Shown here: positions 1 to 8,972 of the stretch, piece after piece | Layout of the letters: the number at the start of each line of letters is the position of its first letter | Numbering within the stretch: position 1 is the stretch's first letter | NCBI GenBank assembly: GCA_022508425.1 | Contig: JAFLVF010000008.1 | Span: 1 to 38,629 of the forward strand | Origin: Clostridiales bacterium | GTDB lineage: Bacteria > Bacillota > Clostridia > Christensenellales > Pumilibacteraceae | DNA length: 38,629 bases | Direction: 5' to 3' | Notes under the pieces: model-generated | Databases searched by the model: none | Seen by the model: the letters and a program-made list of their open reading frames with translations, nothing else | Told to the model about the DNA's origin: nothing | Program-made: the position numbers and the translations under genes

Positions 1-1430
1 AGCTCTTTGGAGAAGTTCCACTCGTTGAACTGCCCTATCTCCGCGCCCATGAACAGAAGCTTCTTGCCGGGGTGCGAGAACATATAGACCAAGAAGTTGC
101 GGATACCCGCGAACTTGACGTCGTAGTCACCCGGCATTTTGTTGATTAGCGAGCCCTTGCCGTAGACAACCTCGTCGTGCGAAATGGGCAGAATGAAATT
201 CTCGGTAAAAGCGTAGATCATCGAGAAAGTGATAGTATTGTGGTGATACTTGCGGAATACGGGGTCCGTCTTGATGTACGACAGCGTGTCGTTCATCCAG
301 CCCATGTTCCACTTGAAATTGAAGCCGAGACCGCCCATATCGACGGGGCGCGAAACGCCGCCCCAAGCGGTGGATTCTTCGGCTATCATCAACGCATTGG
401 GATATTTTGCGAAAATAGCGGTGTTGAGTCGGCGCAGGAAGTCGACCGCCTCGAGGTTTTCGTTGCCGCCGTAAATGTTAGGGCGCCACTCGTACCTGCC
501 GTAGTCGAGGTACAGCATAGACGCGACCGCGTCTACGCGCAGTCCGTCGACATGATACATATCGAGCCAATAGAACGCGTTGGAAATCAGGAAATTCCTA
601 ACCTCGTTGCGGCCGTAGTCGAAGCAACGCGTGCCCCACTCCTTGTGCTCCATGCGGAGCGGGTCGGCATGCTCGTACAGCGGCCCTCCGTCAAACTCGT
701 ACAGACCGTCGCCGTTCTTGGGGAAATGCCCGGGCACCCAGTCGAGAATGACGCCTATGCCGAGCGAGTGCATTTTGTCGACGAGATAGGCAAAATCCTC
801 GGGCGTGCCGTAGCGCGATGTCGGCGCGTAGTAGCCGGTGACCTGATAGCCCCACGACCCGTCGAACGGGTATTCGGCGATGCCGAGTAGCTCGAGATGG
901 GTATAGCCGAGCTCTTTGAGGTAGTCGCCCATTTCGTCGGCGAACTTACGGTAATCGAACGTGTTCCCGTCCGCGTAACGCCGCCAGGACGCGATATGCG
1001 CCTCGTAAATGCTCATGGGCGCAGAATACGGATCGCGCTTGTTCTTGATATAGTCGCCGTCCGTCCACTTGAAGTCGTCGACGGTGACAACCTTTGCGTT
1101 GGTACCCTCGAATGTCTCGCGGTGGAAAGCGAACGGATCGCATTTGTAGATCGGATACGAGAATCCGTTTTCTATGTAGAATTTGTAGTTATCGTAGAGC
1201 TTAACGCCCTTGACCTTGACTTCCCAAATGCCTGCCTCGGTGATTTTGGTCATGCGGTGGGCGTTCACGTCCCAGCCGTTGAAGTCGCCGATGACCGAAA
1301 TTGAAGTGGCGCGCGTGGACCAAACCCTAAACACCGCTTCGCCCTTTTTCTTGTCGAAATGGCAGCCCAAATACTTGTAGGCGTCAAACATGTCGCCATG
1401 GTGGTATGCGTCAAGCAAATTGATATCCAT
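1..1430 (-). CDS. glgB: 1,4-alpha-glucan (glycogen) branching enzyme, 3' end outside window
   Basis: This GH13 enzyme cuts alpha-1,4 glucan chains and re-attaches them by alpha-1,6 bonds during cytoplasmic glycogen synthesis. I translated 476 codons from the minus strand; the gene runs off the left edge, so the C-terminal beta domain is missing. Residues about 25-115 form the CBM48-type domain ([15 protein letters not shown]). The catalytic barrel shows FDGSWGYQ near 190, DWVPGHFP near 230, GLRVDA with the likely nucleophile D300, IAEES near 350 with the catalytic acid, and SHDEVVYGK near 417. These are branching-enzyme rather than amylase signatures. The start ATG at 1430 has GGAG 7 nt upstream and a promoter about 40 nt further up. 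No other glg gene is visible in the window, so the rest of any glg operon would lie to the left. Confidence 0.96.
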   Translation of the reverse strand, partial: MDINLLDAYHHGDMFDAYKYLGCHFDKKKGEAVFRVWSTRATSISVIGDFNGWDVNAHRMTKITEAGIWEVKVKGVKLYDNYKFYIENGFSYPIYKCDPFAFHRETFEGTNAKVVTVDDFKWTDGDYIKNKRDPYSAPMSIYEAHIASWRRYADGNTFDYRKFADEMGDYLKELGYTHLELLGIAEYPFDGSWGYQVTGYYAPTSRYGTPEDFAYLVDKMHSLGIGVILDWVPGHFPKNGDGLYEFDGGPLYEHADPLRMEHKEWGTRCFDYGRNEVRNFLISNAFYWLDMYHVDGLRVDAVASMLYLDYGRYEWRPNIYGGNENLEAVDFLRRLNTAIFAKYPNALMIAEESTAWGGVSRPVDMGGLGFNFKWNMGWMNDTLSYIKTDPVFRKYHHNTITFSMIYAFTENFILPISHDEVVYGKGSLINKMPGDYDVKFAGIRNFLVYMFSHPGKKLLFMGAEIGQFNEWNFSKE

Positions 1431-1472
1431 ACAGATCTCCCTTGTCAATTTGACGAGAATATTACTCTACAA

Positions 1473-1501
1473 ATTATACAACATTTGCAAATAAATATCA
1501 A
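1473..1501 (-). promoter_or_regulatory. Sigma-A promoter of glgB
   Basis: On the minus strand TTGATA (1501-1496) and a perfect TATAAT (1478-1473) are separated by 17 bp. The predicted start leaves a leader of about 35 nt with an SD. A short palindrome, GTCAATTTGAC, lies in the leader at 1444-1454 and could be an operator, but this is only a guess. Confidence 0.75.
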
Positions 1502-1554
1502 GCCTTTTGGGAAGATTGTAAAATCTTTTTGGCGTCCGCGCACCAAAAAGATTT

Positions 1555-1735
1555 TAAGTAAAAAGTAATGGTGAATAGCGAATAAGTAATGGCCGCTTCG
1601 CGGCGATTTAATCAGTATGCGGCGCTAAGAGCGCCCGCACACTAAAACAAAAAAGCGGCGCTTTCACGCCGCTTAATCTTCAATTATTATTCGTTACTTC
1701 TTCTTGGCTGTCTTTTATCTTAGCCGCTCGCGGCG
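1555..1735 (-). repeat. Dispersed intergenic repeat, copy 1 (MITE-like fold-back element)
   Basis: This stretch resembles those at 3110-3310 and 17620-17920. Each has an AT-rich end of GATAA/GAATA-type short repeats, a GCTTCGCGG core, a GCGGCGC hairpin with a T run, and a second AT-rich end roughly complementary to the first. Here one end (TCTTTTATCTTAGCCG on the plus strand, about 1710-1727) lies inside the 3' end of the thiT-like gene, so the last codons of that gene derive from the repeat. No transposase is visible; I infer a non-autonomous element. Confidence 0.55.
1646..1675 (-). terminator. Rho-independent terminator of the thiT-like gene
   Basis: The 8-bp stem AAGCGGCG/CGCCGCTT (1653-1660 with 1667-1674) has a 6-nt loop and is followed on the minus strand by TTTTTTG. 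It lies directly after the thiT stop codon and belongs to the dispersed repeat. Confidence 0.8.
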
Positions 1736-2873
1736 CTCCGGAATATATCTCTATCTGCTTTCTGAAGTTTTTGGACGAGAGCAATATCGCCGCGACGGCG
1801 AGCACTATCGCCATGTCGGGGATTATGTACAAGCTTTGATATACCAGCGAGTACAAATACGCATTGGCGAGTGCCGGCATATTGTACTCTACTGCGTAGT
1901 ATTCGCCGTACGCACCGAACGCGAACACGCCCGCAAAATAGTGGCTGATAAACCGAAACGCGCAGGCGATGAGCGCACCGACGATAAACTGCGTACGCAT
2001 CTTGCCGTCAAACAGCTTAAGATCGCGCAAAACTCCGGCCAGCCCTATCGACATGAAAGCGAGTATGTAATCGAGCAGGAACTGCGCGGGGTGAATAATC
2101 CACGGGTCTTGAATAGCCTGAAGTGCGCCGTACACAAGCCCCGCCATTATGCCCTTTCGGCTTCCGAACATGAATGCAAAAATCATCAGCGGCAGCATGG
2201 AAGCGAAAGTTATGCTCCCGCCCATAGGCATTTTGAATATGCGCACGTACGACAGCGCGAACGACATGGCAACGCATATCGCGGCAAAGGTGACGGCGCG
2301 CGTATCGAACGGCTTGCCCTGTCTGTCCGCGACGAAAGCGAACCCGACGATAACCACGGCGAGCAGTATCGCACTCACGTACAGCCCGACGTTGCTGAAC
2401 GCCTCGCCCGCCTCGCCGCTCGCGTAATACACTATCATGCACACGACTGCGGCGATAAACGCACTGCCGATTACGGCGGCGCTTATGATTTTGGTGAGCT
2501 TGACGGGCTTAATAAACAGCGCAATGCCGCTGCCCACAACCGCAATAATAAACACCAAAATCGGATAGAAAAGAATGGGCACAAGATCGTCTTTGCCGTG
2601 AGCGACCTCGACGAAATAGCACGCCGAAAAGGTGATAATAAAGGCAACGGCAACGGTGAGCGCGACGGCGAGCCACGCCATGTTGACGATGCGTCCTGCG
2701 TTTTCGAGCGCGTCGCCGTCGTACTTGTCCGACGTCTTGCCGACAACGAACATGTACAGCTTGGTCACGACGAAAGCGAGAACGAGCGCAACGGTCACCC
2801 ACAGCGCAATAGAGCGGCAGGTGTTGGTCGTGCCGTCAAAGTTGGCAAAGTAGTTTTTTACGTCTTCGAGCAT
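1680..2873 (-). CDS. thiT: ThiT-like ECF thiamine transporter S component with N-terminal membrane extension
   Basis: The C-terminal half (residues about 190-370 of 397) matches the ThiT/YuaJ family, the substrate-binding membrane subunit that captures thiamine for an ECF-type ABC transporter: PMGGSITFASMLPLM, AGLVYGALQ, HPAQFLLDYILAF and a late RFISHYFAG segment. ThiT proteins are usually around 200 residues. Here the first 185 residues add about five hydrophobic segments (roughly 22-44, 63-88, 97-120, 127-150, 162-182) that I do not recognise. I chose the ATG at 2873 because GGAGG lies 9 nt upstream; an in-frame ATG at 2903 would include the SD in the coding region. The TPP riboswitch in the leader independently supports thiamine as the substrate. 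The energising EcfA/EcfT proteins are not in the window. The last 15 or so codons come from a dispersed repeat. Confidence 0.9.
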   Translation of the reverse strand: MLEDVKNYFANFDGTTNTCRSIALWVTVALVLAFVVTKLYMFVVGKTSDKYDGDALENAGRIVNMAWLAVALTVAVAFIITFSACYFVEVAHGKDDLVPILFYPILVFIIAVVGSGIALFIKPVKLTKIISAAVIGSAFIAAVVCMIVYYASGEAGEAFSNVGLYVSAILLAVVIVGFAFVADRQGKPFDTRAVTFAAICVAMSFALSYVRIFKMPMGGSITFASMLPLMIFAFMFGSRKGIMAGLVYGALQAIQDPWIIHPAQFLLDYILAFMSIGLAGVLRDLKLFDGKMRTQFIVGALIACAFRFISHYFAGVFAFGAYGEYYAVEYNMPALANAYLYSLVYQSLYIIPDMAIVLAVAAILLSSKNFRKQIEIYSGAPRAAKIKDSQEEVTNNN

Positions 2874-2954
2874 TTTGTGTTTCCTCCGCAAAATTATTGG
2901 CAAAAAGAAAGCGCTTGCAACCCATAAGGCACAAAACGCACGAAAACGATCTTG

Positions 2955-3045
2955 ACGACGCTCCCTACGCGAGTGCTAACTCACAGGTTCAAAGGGACTG
3001 TCGTGACAAAACGGCATCTCGGCGGCTGCGGCCGCGCCCCTGCAT
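2955..3045 (-). promoter_or_regulatory. TPP riboswitch (thi box) controlling the thiT-like gene
   Basis: The minus strand carries the conserved parts in order: GGGGCGC opening (3040-3034), CCGAGAT (consensus CTGAGAT) near 3020, CCCTTTGAACCTG near 2995-2983, GTTAGCACTCGCGTAGGGA closing near 2981-2963. It lies between a promoter (3060-3088) and the thiT-like start. The family binds thiamine pyrophosphate and lowers expression. I see no clear terminator hairpin between the aptamer and the SD, so control may act on translation; this is uncertain. Confidence 0.94.
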
Positions 3046-3059
3046 CTATTTGCAATGAG

Positions 3060-3088
3060 ATTGTATCATAGATGTGTGGCGATGTCAA
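3060..3088 (-). promoter_or_regulatory. Sigma-A promoter upstream of the TPP riboswitch
   Basis: TTGACA (3088-3083), 17 bp, then TACAAT (3065-3060) with an extended TGA before the -10 box. The riboswitch opens about 20 nt downstream. Confidence 0.8.
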
Positions 3089-3109
3089 GCGAAAACTGCA
3101 CCAAAGCGC

Positions 3110-3310
3110 CCGGAATGAATAATAGATAAGCGATAAGAATTATTGACCGCTTCGCGGTGATTGATTATATTGGGTTATCGTTTATCAATGATTACATAAG
3201 TGCGGCGGTGCGCCCGCATAAAACAAAGGCAAAGCGGCGCACTTGCGCCGCTCTGCCTTAATTATTATCTATTATTTCTTATCGTTTATCTCTTATTTTA
3301 GCCGTTTGCC
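3110..3310 (-). repeat. Dispersed intergenic repeat, copy 2 (MITE-like, best inverted ends)
   Basis: The left end (GATAAGCGATAAG, about 3125-3140) and right end (CTTATCGTTTATC, about 3277-3291) are near reverse complements, about 185 bp apart. Between them lie an ACCGCTTCGCGGT palindrome and the strong GCGGCGC hairpin that serves as the terminator of the next gene. Compare 1555-1735 and 17620-17920. No coding capacity is seen. Confidence 0.6.
3225..3260 (-). terminator. Rho-independent terminator of the 678-aa lipoprotein gene
   Basis: A 14-bp stem (3227-3240 with 3245-3258, one mismatch) with a 4-nt loop is followed on the minus strand by TTTGTTTT. It lies about 85 nt past the stop codon. 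Confidence 0.7.
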
Positions 3311-3344
3311 ATTAACTTCTTCCTATTCGCTTTTACTTATTACG

Positions 3345-5381
3345 TCAATCACCGCTCCGCACCGCGACAACCGACACAACCTCTCCGCCTAAACTAAACG
3401 TCAGGGTAAAATTATACGTTCCGGCCGCAGTGAATTTGTAATCGCCGTCACTGCCGCTGTAACCTTCGAGACCGTCGACTTTGGAGAAATTATCCTTATT
3501 GCCGACGCGCTTGTCGAGGTATTGAGTATCGCCGCCGTTAATCGAATACCTGAATTGGAAATTGCCCGCGGCGGTGATCGTTACGCCATAGAATGCGACC
3601 ACCCAATTGCCGTCCTGTTCGGTAGCTTCTGCGGTGAACGCGCCGTTCCAGCTGTTGAACTCGCCGCAGATGCACGCTTCTATCTTTGATACGGTGGGAT
3701 CGGGCAAATTCTCCGTCTGTAAGAACGACAATTTTTTGCTACTGCCGGTGACGGTCAGCGTAATCGTATACACGCCCGAGTTTATGATGGAGATATCGGT
3801 ATCGCCCCAACCGCTGACGAATTGCGAATTGCCGTCCGCTATTGCGCCGCCGCCGAGCGCGCCCGTCCAGCTTCCGTCCATGCTGGAGAACACTACCTTG
3901 AATTTGTCGTACTTGTTGAGCGTAACGTCGACGAGCTTGTATATTTCGGTGCCTGCGGATGCGCTTTGCTTGACGAACACGTAGTCGGGATTGGCGTTGG
4001 CCATGCCGATATCCCAGGAAACGCCGGGATCGGCGCTGAGCGATCCTACCAAGAAATATTCGTCATCTACCGTAACTGTAGCGACAGCCGACTTGCCGCC
4101 CGCCGTCTTGACCGTGACGTTCGTCGTACCGGGCGCGACCGCGGTGAGCACACCGTCAACAATGTTGACTACGCCGCCTTTTTCCAACTCGTAGCTAAAC
4201 CCGAAATCATTCGCAGGCGTCACGACGGGAACAATCTCGTACGACGGCGCCTTTATGGAAAGATGAATGTCTTGATCCTCGGGCGCTAAAGTTACAGTGG
4301 TGTTTTCGTCTTCCCAGCCCGCATAAATGGTGCCGTCCGCTTCGAACACGGTAGCTGCCGTGACTCTCTTGCCGTTCACTTTGGCGGTGTACCAACCGGC
4401 GAAGTTATAGCCGGCGCGGGTCGGATCGTCGGGCAAAATCGCTATCGTACCGTCGGACTCCGTCTTGATCTCTGTCACGTCGTCCGCGAACGTGCCTTCG
4501 TTCGCGTCGAGCGCAATCATGAACTTTACCTTGACCCACTTGGCATAAACGGGCGTATCGGTCTCGAATGTACTGTTGGCGTTTAACGGATCGCCCGTGC
4601 CGTCGGCGTTATCGTACCAGCCGTCAAAGCGGTAGTCATCCTTCGTCGGGTCTGTGGGGAACTCCGATATCGCTATCTTGCCGTCGGTGCCTGTGGTGAC
4701 GGGGATATCGGCAACCGTGCCGTCCGCCCACTTGCCGCCGTTGACTTTGAAAGTGACGGTGTATGTATCGCCCTCGGGCGCGTCCACTACCCATTGTGCG
4801 TAAATGGTATCGTCGGAAGCGAACACGGTGCCCGTCGTAACCTCGGAGCCGCCCGTCGCCGCCGTGTACCAGCCGTTGAACTTGTAGTTCGCTTTCATCA
4901 TGTCGTTAGCGCCGGGCAAAGACGAAAGCTTGCCGTCGGTGCCCGTCGTCGCCGTCTTACTGCCTTCGGTGTTGTCGGTCCACGCGCCGCCGCCCGGATT
5001 GAGCGTGATCGTGTACGTGGTATCGCCTGTCGAAGTATTGTTCTCCGTCCACTTAGCATAAACGGTCGTGCCGCCCGAAAAGCTGCTCGCTACCGTGTAC
5101 GCCGTGCCCGTGCCGTCGGCGTTGGCATACCAGCCGGCAAAGGTGTAGTCGGCGCGCGTCGGGTTTGCGGGGAAATCACTCGCCGCTATCTTACCCTCTC
5201 CGTCGAAGGTTGCGGTCTTGGTAGTAACATTGTCCGCCCACGCGCCGCCGTTGGCGTCAAACGTGACGGTATTGGAAGCCCCGTCGCCTTTACCGCCCTT
5301 GCACGCGGCCAAGCCCAATGCGGACGTCGAAAGCATTGCGGCCATTAGTGTCGCGAGTATTGCTCTGCTTGTTTTCTTCAT
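3345..5381 (-). CDS. Surface lipoprotein with four InlB B repeats, Ig-like domain and starch-binding-like modules (678 aa)
   Basis: A lipoprotein signal peptide ends in LAAC with the lipidated Cys27. Four InlB B-type (Listeria-Bacteroides) repeats follow at about 37-112, 122-197, 207-283 and 287-357, each with the FDANGG, F.GWY and VYA.W marks. An Ig-like (BIG2-type) domain spans about 362-438. Two beta-rich modules close the protein: 441-556 (FLVGSL) and 566-675 (CICGEFNSWNG), whose openings look like SusE/SusF or CBM48-type starch-binding folds. I infer an anchored extracellular protein that binds glycans; the ligand is not proven. The ATG at 5381 has AGGGGTG just upstream and follows its own promoter; an upstream in-frame start would add a non-signal stretch. 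It is a paralogue of the next two lipoproteins, with a nearly identical signal peptide. Confidence 0.85.
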   Translation of the reverse strand: MKKTSRAILATLMAAMLSTSALGLAACKGGKGDGASNTVTFDANGGAWADNVTTKTATFDGEGKIAASDFPANPTRADYTFAGWYANADGTGTAYTVASSFSGGTTVYAKWTENNTSTGDTTYTITLNPGGGAWTDNTEGSKTATTGTDGKLSSLPGANDMMKANYKFNGWYTAATGGSEVTTGTVFASDDTIYAQWVVDAPEGDTYTVTFKVNGGKWADGTVADIPVTTGTDGKIAISEFPTDPTKDDYRFDGWYDNADGTGDPLNANSTFETDTPVYAKWVKVKFMIALDANEGTFADDVTEIKTESDGTIAILPDDPTRAGYNFAGWYTAKVNGKRVTAATVFEADGTIYAGWEDENTTVTLAPEDQDIHLSIKAPSYEIVPVVTPANDFGFSYELEKGGVVNIVDGVLTAVAPGTTNVTVKTAGGKSAVATVTVDDEYFLVGSLSADPGVSWDIGMANANPDYVFVKQSASAGTEIYKLVDVTLNKYDKFKVVFSSMDGSWTGALGGGAIADGNSQFVSGWGDTDISIINSGVYTITLTVTGSSKKLSFLQTENLPDPTVSKIEACICGEFNSWNGAFTAEATEQDGNWVVAFYGVTITAAGNFQFRYSINGGDTQYLDKRVGNKDNFSKVDGLEGYSGSDGDYKFTAAGTYNFTLTFSLGGEVVSVVAVRSGD

Positions 5382-5427
5382 AATCACCCCTATATAAAAA
5401 TTGCTGTTGTGCAGTTCAACTACAAAC

Positions 5428-5456
5428 ATTATAACAATTATTCCGCGATTTGTCAA
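5428..5456 (-). promoter_or_regulatory. Sigma-A promoter of the 678-aa lipoprotein gene
   Basis: TTGACA (5456-5451), 17 bp, TATAAT (5433-5428): both boxes match consensus. The leader is about 40 nt and has only a small GTTG/CAAC hairpin, unlike the leaders of the two paralogues. Confidence 0.88.
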
Positions 5457-5533
5457 TACGAAAATAAAAATTAGAGCACCCGTAGCGGCGCGGTGCGGGC
5501 GAAGCGCCGCAGCTCTATTATCACTTTCACGCA

Positions 5534-5566
5534 CAAAAAAGCTCCGTTCCTAAGAACAGAGCTCTT
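5534..5566 (-). terminator. Rho-independent terminator of the 1021-aa lipoprotein gene
   Basis: Stem AGCTCTGTTC/GAACGGAGCT (5563-5554 with 5549-5540), TTAG loop, then TTTTTT on the minus strand. A nearly identical terminator lies at 8918-8953. Confidence 0.88.
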
Positions 5567-5590
5567 TTTGATTTACTGTATATTTAATTC

Positions 5591-8500
5591 TTAAGCGTTG
5601 GGATTTGTAGTAGAGAACGTGCAGCTAAGCATATTCTTCGATCCGCCGTTGGGGTTGAACGTGAACGTGTACCATCCCGTCATACCGGCACCGATATTCT
5701 TAGACGACGTCCATTGCAGCGGTTTGGTAGCCGTGCTTTGACCCTTACTGACAATGTAGTCTCTATTTACGCAATCTTCGTCGAACTCTATTTTCCAATC
5801 CTTACCGACAACACAAATCTTGAACTCGTTGTCTTTTACCAGATATACGGTTAACGTATACTTATTTTCGTTTACCTTAGTAAACGCATAGTCACCGGCC
5901 TCTTCGGGCGTACTTGCGCCCGGCCAAGAATCGCTGACCATGTTACCGCGGAGATAATAAACCGCATCATCTTCCTCGTCTTCTTCGATATCTTGCGTCT
6001 TATTGAAGTTGAGCGATTTGCTGCTGCCGCTAATCGTAAGCGTAAGCGTATATATGCCGGAGTCGTCAACGGAAATATTGCTACCACTGCTACCGCTTGC
6101 ATATTTTGCGTTCTTGCTGGCAGTATCTACAGCCGCACCGTCGATAATATTGTCCCAGCTGGAACCGTTGGAGGTAAACGAAATCTTAAAGGTATCGTAT
6201 TTCTTCAACGTGACGCCTTCAAGTTTGTACGTGGTAGCGTTTTCTTGAGTAAATGTACAATCTGCCTTTGCGTTTGTAATGCCTATTGACCAATAAGGAA
6301 GATCCGTAGCCGTTAGATCGCCGACAATGTAGTACTCGTTGGGTACGGTTACAGTGCAGGTGCCCTTGACGCCGTCCGCAGTCGTTGCGGTGATGACGGA
6401 AGTACCGTTCTTGACCGCAGTGACTAAGCCTGTGGAAGCGCCTACCGTAGCGACACTCGCCGTGCCGGAAGACCAGGTAACGGTCTCTTCGGTAATGGCG
6501 GTGAGCGTCTCGGTCAGGTGCCCGATTTTGAGCGTAAGCTCGCTTTCGCTCAGCGCAAAGCTCCAATGCGCGAAGATGACACTGTCGTCGCTGAATACGG
6601 TGTCGGTCGTAACGAGCTCGCCTTCAATCTCCCCCGTGTACCAGCCGTCGAAGGTGTAGTCCTTGAAGGTCGCTGCTCCGGGCACAGCTTCGAGCTTGCC
6701 TTGGTCGTTCGTCTTGACAGTGGCGTCACCTGCGAGCGTGCCGCCTTCAGCGTCGAGCGTGATCGTGAACTTGATCTTCTTCCAATGCGCGTACACTACG
6801 GTATCGTCGTCGTCAAACAAAGTGTCTTCCGTAATCTGCGTGCCGCCCTCGGCCTCGGTGAACCAGCCTTCAAGCTCATAGTCCTCTTTTACGGCGCCGG
6901 GCAGTGCCGCGAACTTACCGCCGGTTTCCCCGTCACTCACGTAGGTATGCGTCTTGTACACCCTTGCATTAGTTGCGGCGTCGCCTTGCAAGTCGGTCCA
7001 CTCGCCGCCGTTGGGATCGAATGTAACCTCGAATTTGACCTTTTTCCAATGTGCATACACGGTATCGCCGTTTTCAAACAGCGTTTCGCTGAGAGCAGGC
7101 CGATCGTCGCTGTCTCTATCCTTGTACCAGCCTAAGAATTCATAGTCCTCGCGCGTCGGGGTTGTAGGCCAATTTTCAATCCTGCCGCCGCTGTTGGCTA
7201 CGACGTGAGCAACGTCGTCGCCACCATCGAACGTACCGCCGTTTGCATCGAAGTCGACAACCACGGTGTTCTTCCCGACGACCTCGACTTTGTACATATT
7301 CGATACGTTGTCGCCGCCGGTCGCTATGAGTGTGATATATGCCTCACCCGCTCCGACAGGCGTGATGGTAATCGTGCCGTCTGTGGGGTTTGCAACAACA
7401 GTGGCAACGGAGGGTGTGTCGGAAATCGCCGTAAACCTTCTGTCGGTCGTATTGGCCGGCGTGAAAACGACGCTGATTGTCTTGGTCTCCTGAGGCTCAT
7501 CCTCTTCTTCGAGATCGTAATCGTATCTGAGTACGATACTGGTTTCGGCGAGCGCAATTCCGGTCGGAGCGACGGTTACCGGATTCCAATGTGCAAAGAG
7601 CATAGTGCCGTCGACGGTGAAAACATAATCGGTCGTGTAATCGTTACCGTCCACTGCCGAGTCGTACCACCCTGCAAAGGTATAGCCGTCGTGCGTCACC
7701 GTCGGGAACTCGGTAAACTTGCCGTCGGTGCCGGTCTCAAGCGACTTGACGTCGGTGGAATTGTCGGCAAACTTGCCGCCGTTGGGATCGAACCTGACCG
7801 TAACAGTATCTTTCGTCTCCGGGGCGTACGTCCACTGCGCATAAATGGTGCTGTTGTCGGTGAAGACGTAGCTTGTCGTTATTTTAACACCGCCAATATC
7901 CGCGGTAAACCAACCGTCGAAGGTGTAGTCCTTGCGCGTCGGATCGGCAGGCATAGAAGCGAGCTTGCCGTCCGTGCCCGTCGTTACGGTATTTGAGCCT
8001 ACGAGCGTACCGCCGTTTGCGTTGAGCGTGATTGTGTATCCCTGCGGTGTGGGCGGGACTTGCGTCCACTGTGCGAAGATGGTGGCATTGTCGGTAAAGA
8101 CATAGTTAGTCGTGACCTTCGTGCCGCCGGTCGCCGCCGTGTACCAGCCGTTAAAGGTGTATTCGTCGCGCGTCGGGTTGGCAGGCATGGAAGCGAGCTT
8201 GCCGTCCGTGCCCGTCGTAACGGACGTAATTCCGCCGGCGAGCGTGCCGCCGTTTGCGTTGAGCGTAATGGTGTACGTCGTGTCGCCGCCCTGCGGAGGT
8301 ACCTCCGTCCAATGCGCGTACAAGTCGGCGTCGGCGGTGAATACGTGCGTCGGCTCGACCTTCGTGCCGTCCGTAGCCGCGGTGTACCAGCCCGAGAACG
8401 TATAGTCCTCGCGCGTCGGATTTGCCGGAAACTCCACCTTACCGTCGGCGTCCGTCGTTTCGGTCTTGTCGGCGGTGGTACTATCCGACCACACTCCTCC

Positions 8501-8656
8501 GTTTACGTGGAAGGTGACGACGTGGGACGTTGCTTCTCCACCGCCATCGCCCTCGCCTTCGTCGCCCTTACCCTTACACGCGGCCAAGCCCAATGCCGTT
8601 GTCGACATCATAGCGGCCATGAGTGTAGCGAGTAATGCTTTTCCTGCTTTCTTCAT
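5591..8656 (-). CDS. Surface lipoprotein with seven InlB B repeats, two Ig-like domains and starch-binding-like modules (1021 aa)
   Basis: The signal peptide has lipobox LAAC with Cys27, followed by an acidic Gly/Glu linker. Four InlB B repeats (about 44-360) precede an Ig-like domain (about 364-458); three more repeats (about 463-700) precede a BIG2-like domain (about 703-775). The C-terminus has two beta-rich modules, one opening YYIVGDL and one opening YYLRGNM, which resemble starch-binding modules of the SusE/SusF kind. Cell-surface glycan binding is inference from these folds and from the nearby secreted pullulanase. The start at 8656 has AGGAGG at good spacing. The gene stands alone, with its own promoter at 8777-8806 and terminator at 5534-5566, and has a long structured leader shared in shape with the next paralogue. 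The repeated modules could allow recombination between paralogues. Confidence 0.86.
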   Translation of the reverse strand: MKKAGKALLATLMAAMMSTTALGLAACKGKGDEGEGDGGGEATSHVVTFHVNGGVWSDSTTADKTETTDADGKVEFPANPTREDYTFSGWYTAATDGTKVEPTHVFTADADLYAHWTEVPPQGGDTTYTITLNANGGTLAGGITSVTTGTDGKLASMPANPTRDEYTFNGWYTAATGGTKVTTNYVFTDNATIFAQWTQVPPTPQGYTITLNANGGTLVGSNTVTTGTDGKLASMPADPTRKDYTFDGWFTADIGGVKITTSYVFTDNSTIYAQWTYAPETKDTVTVRFDPNGGKFADNSTDVKSLETGTDGKFTEFPTVTHDGYTFAGWYDSAVDGNDYTTDYVFTVDGTMLFAHWNPVTVAPTGIALAETSIVLRYDYDLEEEDEPQETKTISVVFTPANTTDRRFTAISDTPSVATVVANPTDGTITITPVGAGEAYITLIATGGDNVSNMYKVEVVGKNTVVVDFDANGGTFDGGDDVAHVVANSGGRIENWPTTPTREDYEFLGWYKDRDSDDRPALSETLFENGDTVYAHWKKVKFEVTFDPNGGEWTDLQGDAATNARVYKTHTYVSDGETGGKFAALPGAVKEDYELEGWFTEAEGGTQITEDTLFDDDDTVVYAHWKKIKFTITLDAEGGTLAGDATVKTNDQGKLEAVPGAATFKDYTFDGWYTGEIEGELVTTDTVFSDDSVIFAHWSFALSESELTLKIGHLTETLTAITEETVTWSSGTASVATVGASTGLVTAVKNGTSVITATTADGVKGTCTVTVPNEYYIVGDLTATDLPYWSIGITNAKADCTFTQENATTYKLEGVTLKKYDTFKISFTSNGSSWDNIIDGAAVDTASKNAKYASGSSGSNISVDDSGIYTLTLTISGSSKSLNFNKTQDIEEDEEDDAVYYLRGNMVSDSWPGASTPEEAGDYAFTKVNENKYTLTVYLVKDNEFKICVVGKDWKIEFDEDCVNRDYIVSKGQSTATKPLQWTSSKNIGAGMTGWYTFTFNPNGGSKNMLSCTFSTTNPNA

Positions 8657-8701
8657 ATTTCCTCCTATTAAATTATTTGCTGCTTGAAGTCACAAGACGG
8701 G

Positions 8702-8766
8702 AAAAAGACAAACACGGCTGTACCTCTCGGCGCCGTCCAAGTCTCATCTTCCCTATCTCGAGACTT
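8702..8766 (-). promoter_or_regulatory. Structured 5' leader RNA (copy A): two hairpins and a U-rich tract
   Basis: Reading the minus strand: AAGTCTC, a 14-nt loop containing GATAGGG, GAGACTT, then a second hairpin ACGGC...GCCGT, then a T-rich run. The leader at 11757-11823 has the same layout with a different but still paired stem (AAGCCTT/AAGGCTT). It may be an attenuator or a riboswitch-like element; I could not match it to a known class. Confidence 0.5.
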
Positions 8767-8776
8767 ATATATAGTA

Positions 8777-8806
8777 ATTATACTCTATTCGTATATCTTT
8801 TGTCAA
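8777..8806 (-). promoter_or_regulatory. Sigma-A promoter of the 1021-aa lipoprotein gene
   Basis: TTGACA (8806-8801), 18 bp, TATAAT (8782-8777), both perfect. The predicted leader is about 115 nt, long enough to hold the structured element at 8702-8766. Confidence 0.88.
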
Positions 8807-8917
8807 TACCAAAATCAAAAAAATAATTCGTTTTTTTTGACAAAATCAAAGCTATTTGTAAAAAACACGGCAAAGCAGCGTGAGCGGTACGGTTCGTCGC
8901 TATCTCTTTTTCGCGCA

Positions 8918-8953
8918 CAAAAAAGCTCCGTTCCGAAGAACAGAGCTCTTTTT
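8918..8953 (-). terminator. Rho-independent terminator of the 907-aa lipoprotein gene
   Basis: Stem AGCTCTGTTC/GAACGGAGCT (8947-8938 with 8933-8924), 4-nt loop, then TTTTTTG on the minus strand. It is nearly the same sequence as the terminator at 5534-5566. Confidence 0.88.
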
Positions 8954-8972
8954 GATTACCTACTTATGACTT

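Noticed and set aside
8702..8766. Assignment of the lipoprotein leaders to a known riboswitch such as purine, SAM or c-di-GMP
   Set aside because: GATATGG in copy B recalls a purine riboswitch loop, but the rest of the purine consensus and the conserved cores of the SAM and c-di-GMP classes are missing.
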